Assembly (NCBI GenBank): GCA_903911305.1 | Contig: CAIWDB010000016.1 | Span: 1 to 35,812 of the forward strand | Direction: 5' to 3' | Length of the DNA stretch: 35,812 nt | From: an uncultured Methylococcaceae bacterium | Lineage (GTDB): Bacteria > Pseudomonadota > Gammaproteobacteria > Methylococcales > Methylococcaceae | Part shown: one piece after another, positions 1 through 8,993 of the stretch | Position numbering within the stretch: position 1 is the stretch's first letter | Layout of the letters: each line of letters opens with the position of its first letter | Translations under genes and position numbers: made by a program | The notes under the pieces: generated by a model | What the model was told of the DNA's origin: nothing | The model's input: only the letters and a program-made list of their open reading frames with translations | Databases searched by the model: none

Positions 1-1
1 A

Positions 2-349
2 GCCGCCTTGAAAAAGCTATTGCGTGACGGTGAAGAACGTTTAAAGAAAGGCCGTTGGGTGGTGATTTTCCCGGAAGGAACCCGTGTCCCTCCCGGTCAA
101 AAAGGCCAATATAATTCCAGCGGTGCGATACTGGCCCACCGGGTCGGTTGCCCGGTAGTTCCGGTTGCCCACAATGCCGGCGAATTTTGGGCTAGGCAAG
201 CGTTTTTGAAGTACCCCGGTGTGATTCAACTCCGCATCGGACCCGTTATTGAGAGCAGCCAAAGCATAGCCGACATTATGCAACAGGCGGAGGAATGGAT
301 AGAGGGGCAAATGGCGGAAATCACGAATATTGGCTCTAATAGGGAGTGA
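2..349 (+). CDS. plsC: 1-acyl-sn-glycerol-3-phosphate acyltransferase, C-terminal part
   Basis: This is the 3' end of a gene that enters from the left edge, with 115 residues visible. The family moves an acyl chain onto lysophosphatidic acid to make phosphatidic acid at the inner membrane. The motif FPEGTR, which binds the glycerol phosphate group in PlsC/LPLAT proteins, is present. It is followed by the typical run CPVVPVAHNAG. The HX4D catalytic motif must lie upstream, outside the window. The reading frame is open from base 2, so the TTG at base 8 is not a real start. The gene ends inside the 3' end of the converging small gene at 336-584. Confidence 0.88.
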   Translation, partial: AALKKLLRDGEERLKKGRWVVIFPEGTRVPPGQKGQYNSSGAILAHRVGCPVVPVAHNAGEFWARQAFLKYPGVIQLRIGPVIESSQSIADIMQQAEEWIEGQMAEITNIGSNRE

Positions 350-584
350 CTTTGTAAGTTGATGAAAGCTGGTCGTCGGTTTCGATACAGCCAATGAAAC
401 CAATTGCATCCAATGCTTGATAAAACGGCGATGCTTCAACATCCTCCTCCTGCTGCGGCAAAGGTTTTGCCAAGGCAGCATCAATCGCAGTGGCAAGTAC
501 TTCAGACAAGGGTTTTTGCAATCGATCTAGCAAAATGTTTAGACGTTCGACGTGAATGTCGTCGAGTTCGGCTTCAATGTGCAT
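336..584 (-). CDS. small antitoxin-like hypothetical protein
   Basis: The product has 82 residues. Its first 40 residues (MHIEAELDD, then a helix with LNILLDRLQ and LSEVLATAIDAAL) resemble ribbon-helix-helix or similar small DNA-binding antitoxins. The acidic stretch QQEEDVEAS is followed by FYQALDAIGFIGCIETDDQLS, a conserved-looking tail. No toxin gene lies beside it, because the neighbour on one side is acr3 and on the other the converging acyltransferase gene. Its 3' end overlaps that acyltransferase gene by 14 bases, so the C-terminus may have been altered or cut short by the junction. Assignment as an antitoxin is an inference from composition and size. Confidence 0.6.
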   Translation of the reverse strand: MHIEAELDDIHVERLNILLDRLQKPLSEVLATAIDAALAKPLPQQEEDVEASPFYQALDAIGFIGCIETDDQLSSTYKVTPY

Positions 585-659
585 GGGTTGTCAATCGGGA
601 GAATGATTGTATCGTTAAGCTAAAATCTAAATTCGACTGTATCATCATTCTGAAACAAT

Positions 660-1757
660 TTAAACGTCCTCAGCATGAGTAAAATAGCGTTTTCTAAAAT
701 ACAACGCCACATTCACCAACCCAATCAATACAGGCACTTCGACTAACGGCCCGATGACGGCGGCAAAGGCTTGGCCGGATTGCAGACCGAAAACCGCAAC
801 GGCAACGGCTATCGCGAGTTCAAAGTTATTGCTGGCGGCTGTGAACGATAAGGTTGCGCTGATGCGATACCCGGCCCCGGCCTTGGCTGACATCCAGAAG
901 GTAACCAAAAACATCACTAGAAAGTAGATGACTAAAGGCACGGCGATGCGCAACACATCCATGGGTAATTGGACGATGTATTCGCCTTTCAGCGAGAACA
1001 TCACCAAAATGGTGAATAGCAAGGCGATTAATGTCATCGGGCTGATTTTGGGAATGAATTTCTCTTCATACCATTGCCGCCCTTTATATCGCACCAGAAA
1101 GAACCGGGTCAACATTCCCCCAAAAAAAGGTATGCCCAAGTAAATCATCACGCTTTCGGCCACTTGTAGAATGGTGATATTGACCTGTAGGCCGGAGGCT
1201 ATCCCCAACCATTCCGGTAACACAGTCACAAACACATAGGCATACACCGAAAAGAACAGCATCTGGAATATAGAGTTGAAGGCCACCAATCCGGCGCAAT
1301 ATTCACTGTCGCCTTCCGCCAATTCATTCCACACCAATACCATCGCTATGCAACGAGCCAAGCCGATGACTATCAAGCCAACCATATATTCCGGGTAGTC
1401 GCGAAGGAATAATACCGCCAGCCCGAACATCAATACGGGACCAATAATCCAGTTTTGCACCAAGGACAGCAGCAGCACTTTGACGTTTTTGAATACTTGC
1501 GGCAGTTCCTCGTAGCGCACCTTTGCCAACGGCGGGTACATCATCAAAATCAAGCCAACCGCAATAGGTATGGATGTCGTGCCAACTTGATAACGGGTCA
1601 AAACTTGGGTGAAACTAGGCACAAAATAGCCTAATGCCACGCCAACGCCCATGGCAATGAAAATCCACACGGTCAACAATCGCTCGACGAAGCCTAGCCG
1701 TTTGGGCATGGCGGGTTTAGGGGTTGGATTAAGTCCTTTAGTTTGACGTATGTTCAT
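660..1757 (-). CDS. acr3: ACR3 family arsenite efflux transporter
   Basis: The product has 365 residues with about ten hydrophobic segments, as expected of the bile acid/arsenite/riboflavin transporter superfamily. It exports arsenite across the inner membrane, either alone or with the ArsA ATPase. The conserved cysteine of ACR3 proteins is seen at C136 (GLARCIAMV), and the conserved glutamate near the end at E340 ([10 protein letters not shown]). The gene starts 13 bases after the arsC stop codon and is the last gene of the ars operon. The first 20 or so residues are hydrophilic and poorly conserved, so the start could also be the methionine at residue 17 (MPKRLGF). Translation initiation signals are weak at both. 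Confidence 0.93.
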   Translation of the reverse strand: MNIRQTKGLNPTPKPAMPKRLGFVERLLTVWIFIAMGVGVALGYFVPSFTQVLTRYQVGTTSIPIAVGLILMMYPPLAKVRYEELPQVFKNVKVLLLSLVQNWIIGPVLMFGLAVLFLRDYPEYMVGLIVIGLARCIAMVLVWNELAEGDSEYCAGLVAFNSIFQMLFFSVYAYVFVTVLPEWLGIASGLQVNITILQVAESVMIYLGIPFFGGMLTRFFLVRYKGRQWYEEKFIPKISPMTLIALLFTILVMFSLKGEYIVQLPMDVLRIAVPLVIYFLVMFLVTFWMSAKAGAGYRISATLSFTAASNNFELAIAVAVAVFGLQSGQAFAAVIGPLVEVPVLIGLVNVALYFRKRYFTHAEDV

Positions 1758-1770
1758 GGGGGGTTTGCCA

Positions 1771-2262
1771 TTAATGGGTTTCTGCGCCGATTTTGTTCAG
1801 CGCCTCGCCGAGTTCCTGCCGAGACAGGCTTTCAACCGGCAGTGCCAACAGTTTATGGATGCGCTTTTCCATGGTGGCAAAAGTGGCTTCAAAAGCTGCG
1901 ATGACTTCCTCTTCCGTGCCTTTGACATGACCGGGGTCCGCCAAACCCCAATGTCCACGCACGGCTTTACCCAGATAGGCCGGACACGCCTCCCCCGCCG
2001 CCGAGTCACAAACTGAAATCATGATGTCGATCTCAGCATCCTCGAATTCATCCCATGACTGGCTGACATAGCCCTCCGTCGGTAGCCCGTGACGGGCCAA
2101 GGTCGCCAAGGCACCAGTGTTGATTCTGCCAATGGGGTGGCTACCCGCGCTAAAGGCTTTGAAGCGGCTTTGACTTAAGTGGTTAATCAAGGCTTCGCCT
2201 AATACGCTGCGGCAGGAATTGCCAGTACAAAGAACGAGAATGTTAAGGGGGCGGTTGGTCAT
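1771..2262 (-). CDS. arsC: arsenate reductase, thioredoxin-coupled (low molecular weight phosphatase fold)
   Basis: The product has 163 residues. It reduces arsenate to arsenite so that it can be exported. The CX5R loop of the low molecular weight tyrosine phosphatase fold is CTGNSCRS, with C12 and R18. Two further cysteines, C85 and C93 in [11 protein letters not shown], match the disulfide relay cysteines of the thioredoxin-linked ArsC type (pI258 class). The HWGLADP segment that follows is also typical. The glutaredoxin-linked E. coli ArsC type has a different fold and is excluded. It lies between arsA and acr3 in the same operon. Confidence 0.93.
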   Translation of the reverse strand: MTNRPLNILVLCTGNSCRSVLGEALINHLSQSRFKAFSAGSHPIGRINTGALATLARHGLPTEGYVSQSWDEFEDAEIDIMISVCDSAAGEACPAYLGKAVRGHWGLADPGHVKGTEEEVIAAFEATFATMEKRIHKLLALPVESLSRQELGEALNKIGAETH

Positions 2263-2301
2263 AGATGGCTCCTTAATAATGTATAAATCGAGGGGTTTGC
2301 T

Positions 2302-4221
2302 TTAATTAATGTGTGTGTGCATGACATCCGCCAATCCTTTCGCACCAATGGGCGGTTCGGCAAGCCATGGAATCAAAGCGCAACGGGGCGATAATTCTTC
2401 GGCGACTTTGCGGATGAACGGGATTTCGTAGCGGCCTCGTTCTGCCAGCAAAGGGTCGTGTGTCCCGCTTGCCAACAGGCTTTGATTGATGACCCAGGCA
2501 TAGGGTTTGATGCCAGCCCTTGCCAAATCTTGTTGAAGCCGCTCTGCTTCATGAACCGGCGTGGCTTCGGCAAGCGTTGTGATTATGACCCGCGTGTAAG
2601 CAGGATCGCGCAAGCGGGGCAACAATTGCCGCACCGATTCCGGCATGTCGCCTTGTACCCGCATCACTTCTCGGTGATAAGCTTCGGCGGCATCGAGCAG
2701 CAAAATGGTGTGGCCGGTGGGCGCGGTGTCCAATACGACAAACCCCGTTTTTCCAGCGTCAACCGCCTGGGCAAATGCGCGGAACACGGCGATTTCCTCG
2801 GTGCAGGGCGAGCGTAAATCCTCTTCCAGCATCGCAAGCGCATTGGCATCCAGGTTTTTGCCGGCCTTCGCCACGATGTCCTGACGGTAGCGTTCGACTT
2901 CCGCTACCGGGTCAATTCGGCTGACCGAAAGATTCGGCACGGGGTTTTCGATGGTGACGGCGACATGCGCCGCGGGATCAGTGGTAGATAACAACACCGG
3001 GTGACCGCGATGGGCTAAGGCTACTGCTATCGCAGCGGCGACGGTGGTTTTACCTACGCCGCCCTTGCCCATGGTCATGATGACACCATGCCCGCCTTTT
3101 TCAAGGCCATTCACCAAGCTGTTAAATGTCGGCAGTTCGGGTGAATTGGCAACAGACGGGGTTGCAGGAGTCAATGTTGTTGAATTAACTCCTTCCCCCA
3201 TCGGGGGGAGGTTGGGAGGGGGGCGATCAGAAAGCTGCGAAGCCACTGATTTTACTCGCCCCCACCCTAACCCTCCCCCGTTGGGGGAGGGAACTGGTTC
3301 GCTTAATTCAACGGCATTGGTTACAGGAGCGGCGTGGGCGTTCAGTTCGATCAAGCAACGCAAAGCACTGATGCCAACCATTCCTAGCGCCACCAACGGG
3401 GTGACACAACGCGGCAAGCTTGCCAGCCTATCTGGCATGGACTTTAAAGCGGCAATGGCCTTCTGTGTCATCGCATCGGCAATGGCATCATTACCCGGTT
3501 CGGCTTGGAACAGGCCGTTGATCGCCAGCACTTGGTTGGCTATACCCAACTCTGCCAGTTCGCTGCTAGTTCGTTCCGCCTCGCGCAAGGCCGAAGTCTC
3601 GGGCCGACTGACCAACACCACCGTGGTTTGTTGTGCGTCGGCCAATTGCGCCACGGTCGCAGCATACAAACTTCGCTGTTTCTCCAAACCCGCCAATGGG
3701 CCTAAACACGAAGCGCCGCCAGTGGAGGATTCGATGAAACCATTCCAAGCCGACGGCAAGGACAACAGGCGCAAGGTGTGGCCGGTCGGTGCGGTATCGA
3801 AAATCACATGATCAAAGCCTTCGGTTTTCTGTGGGTCGCCAAGCAGTGCGGAGAACTCGTCAAATGCGGCAATTTCGACGGTACACGCACCAGAAAACTG
3901 TTCTTCCATGCTGGCGATTGCTGCCGTGGGTAATATTCCCCTATAAGGCGCAACCATACGCTCCCGGTAGGCATGGGCAGAGGCTTCCGGGTCAATATTC
4001 AGCGCGAACAGTCCAGCCACTTCGGGTATTGCGGTGGGTGTTGAGGAAAGCTTTACACCTAACACCTCATCCAGATTGGAAGCCGGGTCGGTGCTTACGA
4101 TCAACACCCGCCGGCCTGATTCGGCAAGGGCAATGCCAGTGGCGCACGACAGCGACGTTTTGCCTACGCCGCCTTTGCCGGTAAAAAACAGATAACGGGT
4201 ATCGACACTTGGAAGTCCCAT
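2302..4221 (-). CDS. arsA: arsenite-activated ATPase ArsA with an in-frame repeat insertion
   Basis: ArsA hydrolyses ATP to drive arsenite export. The 639-residue product has two homologous ATPase halves: A1 with P-loop GKGGVGKTS at residues 15-23 and A2 with GKGGVGKTT at residues 385-393. The switch motif DTAPTGHT occurs in both (about 142 and 498). The three metalloid-binding cysteines known from E. coli ArsA have counterparts at C113, C172 and C473. The linker between the halves is longer than usual because residues about 309-345 are encoded by a GC-rich palindromic repeat; this segment is rich in Pro and Gly. The protein is therefore longer than the 583-residue E. coli enzyme. A possible ribosome site AAGGGC precedes the ATG. 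Confidence 0.95.
   Translation of the reverse strand: MGLPSVDTRYLFFTGKGGVGKTSLSCATGIALAESGRRVLIVSTDPASNLDEVLGVKLSSTPTAIPEVAGLFALNIDPEASAHAYRERMVAPYRGILPTAAIASMEEQFSGACTVEIAAFDEFSALLGDPQKTEGFDHVIFDTAPTGHTLRLLSLPSAWNGFIESSTGGASCLGPLAGLEKQRSLYAATVAQLADAQQTTVVLVSRPETSALREAERTSSELAELGIANQVLAINGLFQAEPGNDAIADAMTQKAIAALKSMPDRLASLPRCVTPLVALGMVGISALRCLIELNAHAAPVTNAVELSEPVPSPNGGGLGWGRVKSVASQLSDRPPPNLPPMGEGVNSTTLTPATPSVANSPELPTFNSLVNGLEKGGHGVIMTMGKGGVGKTTVAAAIAVALAHRGHPVLLSTTDPAAHVAVTIENPVPNLSVSRIDPVAEVERYRQDIVAKAGKNLDANALAMLEEDLRSPCTEEIAVFRAFAQAVDAGKTGFVVLDTAPTGHTILLLDAAEAYHREVMRVQGDMPESVRQLLPRLRDPAYTRVIITTLAEATPVHEAERLQQDLARAGIKPYAWVINQSLLASGTHDPLLAERGRYEIPFIRKVAEELSPRCALIPWLAEPPIGAKGLADVMHTHIN
3188..3296. 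repeat. palindromic repeat inserted in the arsA linker
   Basis: About 109 bases form a nested inverted repeat. Each arm has its own hairpin (CCCCCATCGGGGG on the left, CCTCCCCCGTTGGGGGAGG on the right), and the two arms are themselves roughly complementary across a 28-base centre. The composition is unlike the rest of arsA. It keeps the frame open and codes for a Pro/Gly-rich stretch between the two ATPase domains. A related GGGGGAGGG-type sequence occurs again at about 5150-5295. Confidence 0.75.
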
Positions 4222-4245
4222 GATGGCTAAGCCCTTGAATATAGA

Positions 4246-4617
4246 TTAACAACAACCGCTACTCGGTTTGCAACAGCCAGATTCAGTAAGTTTGGTCTGC
4301 GGCTTTGCCTCTTTCCCGGTCAGGCCAAGTTTTGCCGCCAATTGATCGCGGGTAAGATAAATCCCTGTGGACACTACATGACCGTCCACCACCATCACCG
4401 GCAAGCGATCCATCCCGGCTTCCATTTCCTTGACCACATCCGCGTTGGAGGCGAATGCCTGGGGCTGTTGAGACAGATTATGACGAGTCACTTCCACACC
4501 TTGCTCGGCAATCCATTGCAAGTCGGCGACGAATTGGACGAGGACGGGATCGACATCGACACCGCAAACGCCTGTTGAACAACACATGGCCGGTTCGTAA
4601 ATTTCAAGTTTTTTCAT
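4246..4617 (-). CDS. arsD: arsenite metallochaperone ArsD
   Basis: ArsD binds As(III) and hands it to ArsA. The product has 123 residues from the chosen start. The metalloid site CCSTGVC (vicinal Cys pair plus a third Cys) follows the expected beginning KKLEIYEPAM. Two more cysteine pairs stand at the C-terminus (GCCKPSSGCC), as in many ArsD proteins. The start at 4617 is preceded by AGAGGA at a good distance; an in-frame TTG 27 bases further upstream gives a non-conserved extension. It lies between arsR and arsA, the standard order. Confidence 0.94.
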   Translation of the reverse strand: MKKLEIYEPAMCCSTGVCGVDVDPVLVQFVADLQWIAEQGVEVTRHNLSQQPQAFASNADVVKEMEAGMDRLPVMVVDGHVVSTGIYLTRDQLAAKLGLTGKEAKPQTKLTESGCCKPSSGCC

Positions 4618-4649
4618 GCGTGTAATCCTCTTTGATAATTTCAAAAAAA

Positions 4650-5009
4650 CTAAGCCGCTTTGTCATTTACCCAATCAGACGGACATGCACCAGGGCCAGT
4701 CAATCGGGCGGCATCCTCGGCAAACATTGGCTGCCCCACCAGTCCATCGGCGGCAGTGGTCAGCACCGCCAAAGCCCACTCGGGCAAATCGGGATGCAAG
4801 CGGTAATACACCCAAGCCCCTTGCCTACGGTCTTGCAACAAGCGGCAAGTGCGCAACAATGCCAAGTGACGGGAAATTTTAGGTTGCGACATTTGCAAAG
4901 CTTGGGTCAACTCGCACACGCACAACTCTCCGCGCTTTTGTAACAGCAAAAGGCAACGCAACCGTGTCTCGTCGGCTAGACATTTGAAGAATTGTGCGGG
5001 TTGGTACAT
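4650..5009 (-). CDS. arsR: ArsR family arsenic-responsive repressor
   Basis: The product has 119 residues and is the first gene of the operon. It is a winged-helix repressor that leaves its operator when As(III) binds. The metalloid site ELCVCEL (C30, C32) sits at the start of the recognition region. The helix-turn-helix is MSQPKISRHLALLR, about residues 40-53. The upstream region carries a promoter with a palindrome in the spacer, so autoregulation is likely. The product ends 32 bases before the arsD start. Confidence 0.94.
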   Translation of the reverse strand: MYQPAQFFKCLADETRLRCLLLLQKRGELCVCELTQALQMSQPKISRHLALLRTCRLLQDRRQGAWVYYRLHPDLPEWALAVLTTAADGLVGQPMFAEDAARLTGPGACPSDWVNDKAA

Positions 5010-5025
5010 CGCGTTCTTAGAATCA

Positions 5026-5054
5026 AATATATGGATATACGTATATTAAAGCAA
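5026..5054 (-). promoter_or_regulatory. ars operon promoter with ArsR-type operator
   Basis: On the minus strand TTGCTT (5054-5049) and TATATT (5031-5026) are separated by 17 bases, a good sigma-70 layout. The spacer holds the perfect palindrome ATATACGTATAT (5035-5046). An operator in the spacer explains repression by ArsR. The sites are read from sequence; binding is inferred. Confidence 0.7.
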
Positions 5055-5128
5055 AACGAAGGGAATGCAAGCAACATTAGCTAAATGTGTAAACCCCACG
5101 TTCCATTGTGCCGACTGAGGCCCACAGG

Positions 5129-5331
5129 CATAGGCATCTACACAAGTCCCTTCCCCCTTGTGGGGGAGGGATTTAGGGAGAGGGGTATCGGTTTAATTAC
5201 CAGTGGATTGTTGTCTCATCAACTTTCCCAAAACCTTCTCCCCCGACCGGCTTCGCCCCCCTCGCTACGCTCTCCCCAAATACAGGAGAGGGGAGTAAAT
5301 CAATGCTTTATGAGTTGCGTAGATACCTATG
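5129..5331. mobile_element. MITE-like element with terminal inverted repeats
   Basis: The ends CATAGGCATCTACACAA (5129-5145) and TTGCGTAGATACCTATG (5315-5331) are inverted copies that match at 15 of 17 positions. The 203-base element codes for nothing recognisable. Inside lie GGGGGAGGG and CTCTCCCC/GGAGAGGGG palindromes related to the repeat in arsA. No clear target-site duplication was seen. Confidence 0.55.
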
Positions 5332-5412
5332 GACCAAGGGGAGGGCTCAATGCAATCGCGCGAAGGAAAATGGCTCGGCATTTCAGCCGGGAATGCCGGA
5401 ATCCAAGTTGCT

Positions 5413-6174
5413 TCAAAAGTTATTGTCTGCCATGTTCTTTCGTTGAAGAAACAGAATGTAAGCCCCCCATACAAAACTCAGCAGTATCAAGAAGGCTCCA
5501 ATGCCATAACTCAAATGGGCAATTTTTTGTGCGCTTCCCAACAAATTCATCATAGTGAGCAAATTACCCCAATCGTGGAATTCCTCAGAGGCGCCACCCA
5601 CTAAAGGCAATAATCGGTAATTCGCATCTGCAATATAAGGGGAAACATCAATAAAACTCTGCCCAGTCCACCAGAGCATCACCGATGCCGCGAAGTTATC
5701 GCGCCTTTGAAAAATAAAGGCCAACATCAAGCCGAATGGGAGTGCCACTTGGAATAAGCTGCCCCCTAATATATGCATAAACTTTCCAAATGGCATAAAT
5801 AAAACATGCCCAAACTCATGAAATGGAAGATTGATGTTATGCATAAACGAACCCATGATGACTTCCCAGTCAATCCCTCCAAAAATGAATTTTAACCCCC
5901 AAAAAAATAAACCGCTCAATGTGATGGCACGGGCATAAAACTCAACAGGCTCTACCCGTTCGGGCACGATAGTAATCGCCACCATGAGATTTTGGAATGA
6001 TGAATTGTCATCCTCATCGTTTGAACCTAATATTCTTGTGGGTTGCGGAATTTCTCCCTTCTGTCGGGCAATCCATTTATTATAGGCGATGCCACAAGCC
6101 GGACAAATCAGAGGATTAAGTTCGGCATCTAAGGCTCGGCGGACATATCCACATTTTGGACAGGGTTCATTCAT
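5413..6174 (-). CDS. zinc-ribbon membrane protein with HEFGH metalloprotease-like motif
   Basis: The product has 253 residues. The N-terminus is a small zinc ribbon (CPKC at 5-8, CPAC at 24-27). A linker of about 50 residues leads to several membrane helices. HEFGH at residues 119-123 fits the HExxH zinc site of site-2 protease-like (M50) membrane proteins, and the D in YIADANYRLLP may help. Its substrate is unknown. The gene ends in the repeat-rich region and lies 32 bases below the GNAT gene on the same strand. Function as a protease is inferred from the motif only. Confidence 0.7.
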   Translation of the reverse strand: MNEPCPKCGYVRRALDAELNPLICPACGIAYNKWIARQKGEIPQPTRILGSNDEDDNSSFQNLMVAITIVPERVEPVEFYARAITLSGLFFWGLKFIFGGIDWEVIMGSFMHNINLPFHEFGHVLFMPFGKFMHILGGSLFQVALPFGLMLAFIFQRRDNFAASVMLWWTGQSFIDVSPYIADANYRLLPLVGGASEEFHDWGNLLTMMNLLGSAQKIAHLSYGIGAFLILLSFVWGAYILFLQRKNMADNNF

Positions 6175-6206
6175 GGAGGATACTCAGGCTAATTCATTAA
6201 TTCAAT

Positions 6207-7058
6207 TCACCCTAACTCAAAGCTAGTGACACCAAATATCCGACGATGATTGATAGGGCGAATAGGGCCCGTGTACATTCGCCCTGTTTCAAACACTGGC
6301 TTTAACCCTCGCGCCTCGGCAAGTTTTACAGCGGCTGAATTAATCTTCGGAACATCGAGAAAGATTTCTTCATTGCCCACCTCAGCGATTAGCGCATCTA
6401 GCACAGCTTCCGCCGCTGTTCTATCATCGGCGAACAACGGGCCAATTTTATACCCTGTCCGGCACGGGCGGATCACCCCCCAGCCAAGCAGATTGCCATC
6501 CGGGAACAATGCCCGGCCTATGTGTCCCTCGGTTTCAATCCAAGCGCGGAGAAAGTCAAGCCGTGGTGCTGGAAAAACCTCGGTATCGTAGGCTTCGATG
6601 AGATTGATCGGAACGTCTCCGATAGGGATGATACCCGGCTGTAAATCTTCGCAGACCACTGAGGCTTTGCCAGCATACCGTATGTTGCGATAGGCAAAGA
6701 CAAAGCCTGACTTCAAATATCTGTCTTTTTGAGCCAAAACGCTATCAAGCCCTATGCTTCGCTGTCCCGCATGGGCGATGGCAGCTTGCCAGACAAGCCA
6801 GCCGTATCCCCGTTTCCGCAGGTCAGGACGGACGATATAGAAGCCAAGAAATGCGAAATGTTCGTCATAGTTGACTATTGAAATGCAGGCTGCTGCATGA
6901 CCGTGGAGTTCCCCGATCAAAAAGCCTTGTGGATCAATTGTGGCAAAGCAGCTTGCATCAGCCAGCCCAGGATTCCAACCCTCAGCCGCCGCCCAATCGA
7001 TCGCCAAGCTGATTTCGTCAGGTCGCATGGTGCGTATATGGAATTCATCAGTACTCAT
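6207..7058 (-). CDS. GNAT family N-acetyltransferase (two-domain)
   Basis: The product has 283 residues from the ATG at 7058, which lies 7 bases after the stop of the PuuE gene; longer starts would overlap that gene. The N-terminal GNAT fold shows the acetyl-CoA loop in RPDLRKRGYGWLVWQAAI (beta4 to alpha3). The C-terminal half resembles the second domain found in YitH-type acetyltransferases. The acceptor is unknown. Tight spacing with the allantoinase gene suggests co-transcription. Confidence 0.78.
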   Translation of the reverse strand: MSTDEFHIRTMRPDEISLAIDWAAAEGWNPGLADASCFATIDPQGFLIGELHGHAAACISIVNYDEHFAFLGFYIVRPDLRKRGYGWLVWQAAIAHAGQRSIGLDSVLAQKDRYLKSGFVFAYRNIRYAGKASVVCEDLQPGIIPIGDVPINLIEAYDTEVFPAPRLDFLRAWIETEGHIGRALFPDGNLLGWGVIRPCRTGYKIGPLFADDRTAAEAVLDALIAEVGNEEIFLDVPKINSAAVKLAEARGLKPVFETGRMYTGPIRPINHRRIFGVTSFELG

Positions 7059-7065
7059 GATTAAT

Positions 7066-7977
7066 TTAGTTTGGTTTGTGATGTTCATGCCAGTGTTGTG
7101 CAATATCAATCCGCCGTGTCACCCACACATGGCTATGACCTAACACATAATCGATAAACCGCTCCAAAGCCGCGATGCGTCCGGGTCGCCCTACCAAGCG
7201 GCAATGCAGACCAATCGACAACATCTTAGGCGTATCTTCACCTTCCGTATAAAGCACGTCAAAACTATCGCGCAAATAAGCGAAGAACTGGTCGCCGGAA
7301 TTAAACCCTTGCGCGACGGCAAAACGCATATCATTGGTATCAAGTGTGTAAGGCACCACCAAATGTGGCCCGTTTGCACCAAGAATCCAATACGGCAAAT
7401 CGTCGGCATAGGAATCGGAATCGTAAACGAAGCCTCCCTCATGCATGACTAAACGCCGAGTGTTTTCCGAGCAGCGACCCAAATACCAGCCCAGTGGGCG
7501 CGAGCCAGTCACTTCGGTGTGTATGCGAATTGCCTCTTGTAAGTGTAGGCGTTCTTCTAATTCGCTAAAATCTTTATACTCAATCCACTTAAGCCCATGG
7601 CTTGCAATTTCCCAACCAGCCTCTTGCATAGCGGCAACTGCATTGGGGTTACGGGCAAGTGCGCTGGCAATGCCAAAAACCGTGAGCGGAATATTTTTCC
7701 GGGTAAACAAGCGCCAAATGCGCCAGAAACCCGCCCTTGAACCATATTCGTAGATTGACTCCATGTTCATATTTCGCATGTCCTGCCAAGCTTGAGCGCC
7801 TATGATTTCAGACAAAAACGCTTCTGAGGCAGTGTCACCATGCAGAATGCAGTTTTCACCCCCTTCTTCATAGTTCAGCACGAATTGCACGGCGATTTTG
7901 GCATCATCTGGCCACTTGGGATCGGGAGGAGTTTTACCATAACCAATAAGATTACGGGGATAATGGATAATGGTCAT
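7066..7977 (-). CDS. puuE: allantoinase PuuE (polysaccharide deacetylase fold)
   Basis: The product has 303 residues, the usual length of PuuE. This family hydrolyses allantoin to allantoate in purine breakdown and has the NodB/polysaccharide deacetylase barrel. The beginning HYPRNLIGYG, the FVLNYEEGGE segment (residues 32-41) and the later IGLHCRLVGRPGR are characteristic. No other ureide or purine genes are nearby, so the pathway cannot be confirmed here. A deacetylase acting on another amide is an alternative. Confidence 0.85.
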   Translation of the reverse strand: MTIIHYPRNLIGYGKTPPDPKWPDDAKIAVQFVLNYEEGGENCILHGDTASEAFLSEIIGAQAWQDMRNMNMESIYEYGSRAGFWRIWRLFTRKNIPLTVFGIASALARNPNAVAAMQEAGWEIASHGLKWIEYKDFSELEERLHLQEAIRIHTEVTGSRPLGWYLGRCSENTRRLVMHEGGFVYDSDSYADDLPYWILGANGPHLVVPYTLDTNDMRFAVAQGFNSGDQFFAYLRDSFDVLYTEGEDTPKMLSIGLHCRLVGRPGRIAALERFIDYVLGHSHVWVTRRIDIAQHWHEHHKPN

Positions 7978-8516
7978 TTAGGTTCAGATGGAGAGGCGGT
8001 TAGCACTAAAATTGAGAGTCCAAAATAAACCCTGAGCTTCGAACTTTGTTTCATAAATTGTACCTGCTTAGGTTTGAATTGATGGTTTTTTTGACGGTTT
8101 GGGTTTGTCAGCCGCTAAACACACAATGAACATCAAACTATTCAGGTAAAGATTGTAATTAAATCCATCATTTGTCAACTTTGGATAGGCGCGGGCTTAC
8201 GCAGTGGTAGAGAAAGAAGGTAGTGTCCTTGGAAAAAGCCTTAGTCTAAACTATTTATGTATTGTTTTTGCATCTTAACTTTAAGCGACATTTTTTCCCC
8301 TATTCAGAAATTCCTTTATATTCAATTAATTAAAAAACTCATAAACAAGACTTTTGACATGGACAAATCAGGCAATAAGCGATTCAATACAAATTCATTG
8401 ATTAACGCGCCGTTTTATATTCAAATTCATCAATTAAATGCCAATCTCACGCGTTAATTTATTGCATGACGTGAGGGATTGCTTAACAGATCAATGCATT
8501 ACAAAACGAGAAAACG
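7978..8516. promoter_or_regulatory. 539-base divergent region upstream of the fds genes and puuE
   Basis: No gene is supported here. The right half is AT-rich and must hold the promoter of the fdsGB genes. A TTGACA at 8354-8359 has no good -10 partner. A short dyad CTCACG (8446-8451) and CGTGAG (8470-8475) lies 42 bases before the fdsG start and could be a regulator site. This is weak evidence. Confidence 0.35.
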
Positions 8517-8993
8517 ATGAGTCAGCCGGACTGGGACAAAAACACGGTCGCGCAAGTGATCGAAAGCTTAAAAGACAAACCGGGCGCAATGTTGCCGATT
8601 TTGCATGGTATTCAAGATGCTTTAGGTTACATTCCAAAAGGGTCTGTACCGTTGATTGCCAACGCGCTCAATGTTTCCCGCGCCGAAGTGCATGGGGTCA
8701 TCACGTTTTATCATTATTTTCGTGATACGCCTCCGGGCAAGCACACGATTCATGTCTGTCGTGCCGAATCCTGCCAATCGATGAATGGCAGCGATTTGGA
8801 AGCCCACGCCAAAGCCAAGCTCGGCATCGATTACCACGAAACCACGGCGGATGGGGCTTTTAGCTTGGAACCGGTTTATTGTTTGGGCAATTGCGGTTGT
8901 TCACCGGCTATCTCAGTTGATGGCGAGGTTCATGGTCGCGTAAGCCCCGAGCGATTTGACGAAATCTTGGACGAAGTGAGGGCACAGGCATGA
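8517..8993 (+). CDS. fdsG: NAD-dependent formate dehydrogenase gamma subunit
   Basis: The product has 158 residues and belongs to the NuoE-like thioredoxin-fold [2Fe-2S] family. The four cluster cysteines are C81, C86, C122 and C126 (CRAESC and CLGNC). In FdsABG enzymes this subunit works with FdsB in electron transfer to NAD. The start codon has only a weak ribosome site (GAGAAAACG). Its stop overlaps the fdsB start in ATGA, implying translational coupling. Confidence 0.95.
   Translation: MSQPDWDKNTVAQVIESLKDKPGAMLPILHGIQDALGYIPKGSVPLIANALNVSRAEVHGVITFYHYFRDTPPGKHTIHVCRAESCQSMNGSDLEAHAKAKLGIDYHETTADGAFSLEPVYCLGNCGCSPAISVDGEVHGRVSPERFDEILDEVRAQA

Larger units (their letters stand above)
5010..5412. 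other. 403-base region between the ars operon and the next gene, rich in repeats
   Basis: No convincing gene is present. It holds the ars promoter, a MITE-like element at 5129-5331, and a fragment near 5370-5405 with GGCATT and GGAATGCCGG palindromic steps that resembles a further dispersed repeat. Open frames across it show no conserved features. Confidence 0.6.

Noticed and set aside
3044-3811. 255-codon open frame on the plus strand opposite arsA
   Set aside because: It is antisense to clearly conserved ATPase motifs, includes the palindromic repeat and has no family signs of its own.
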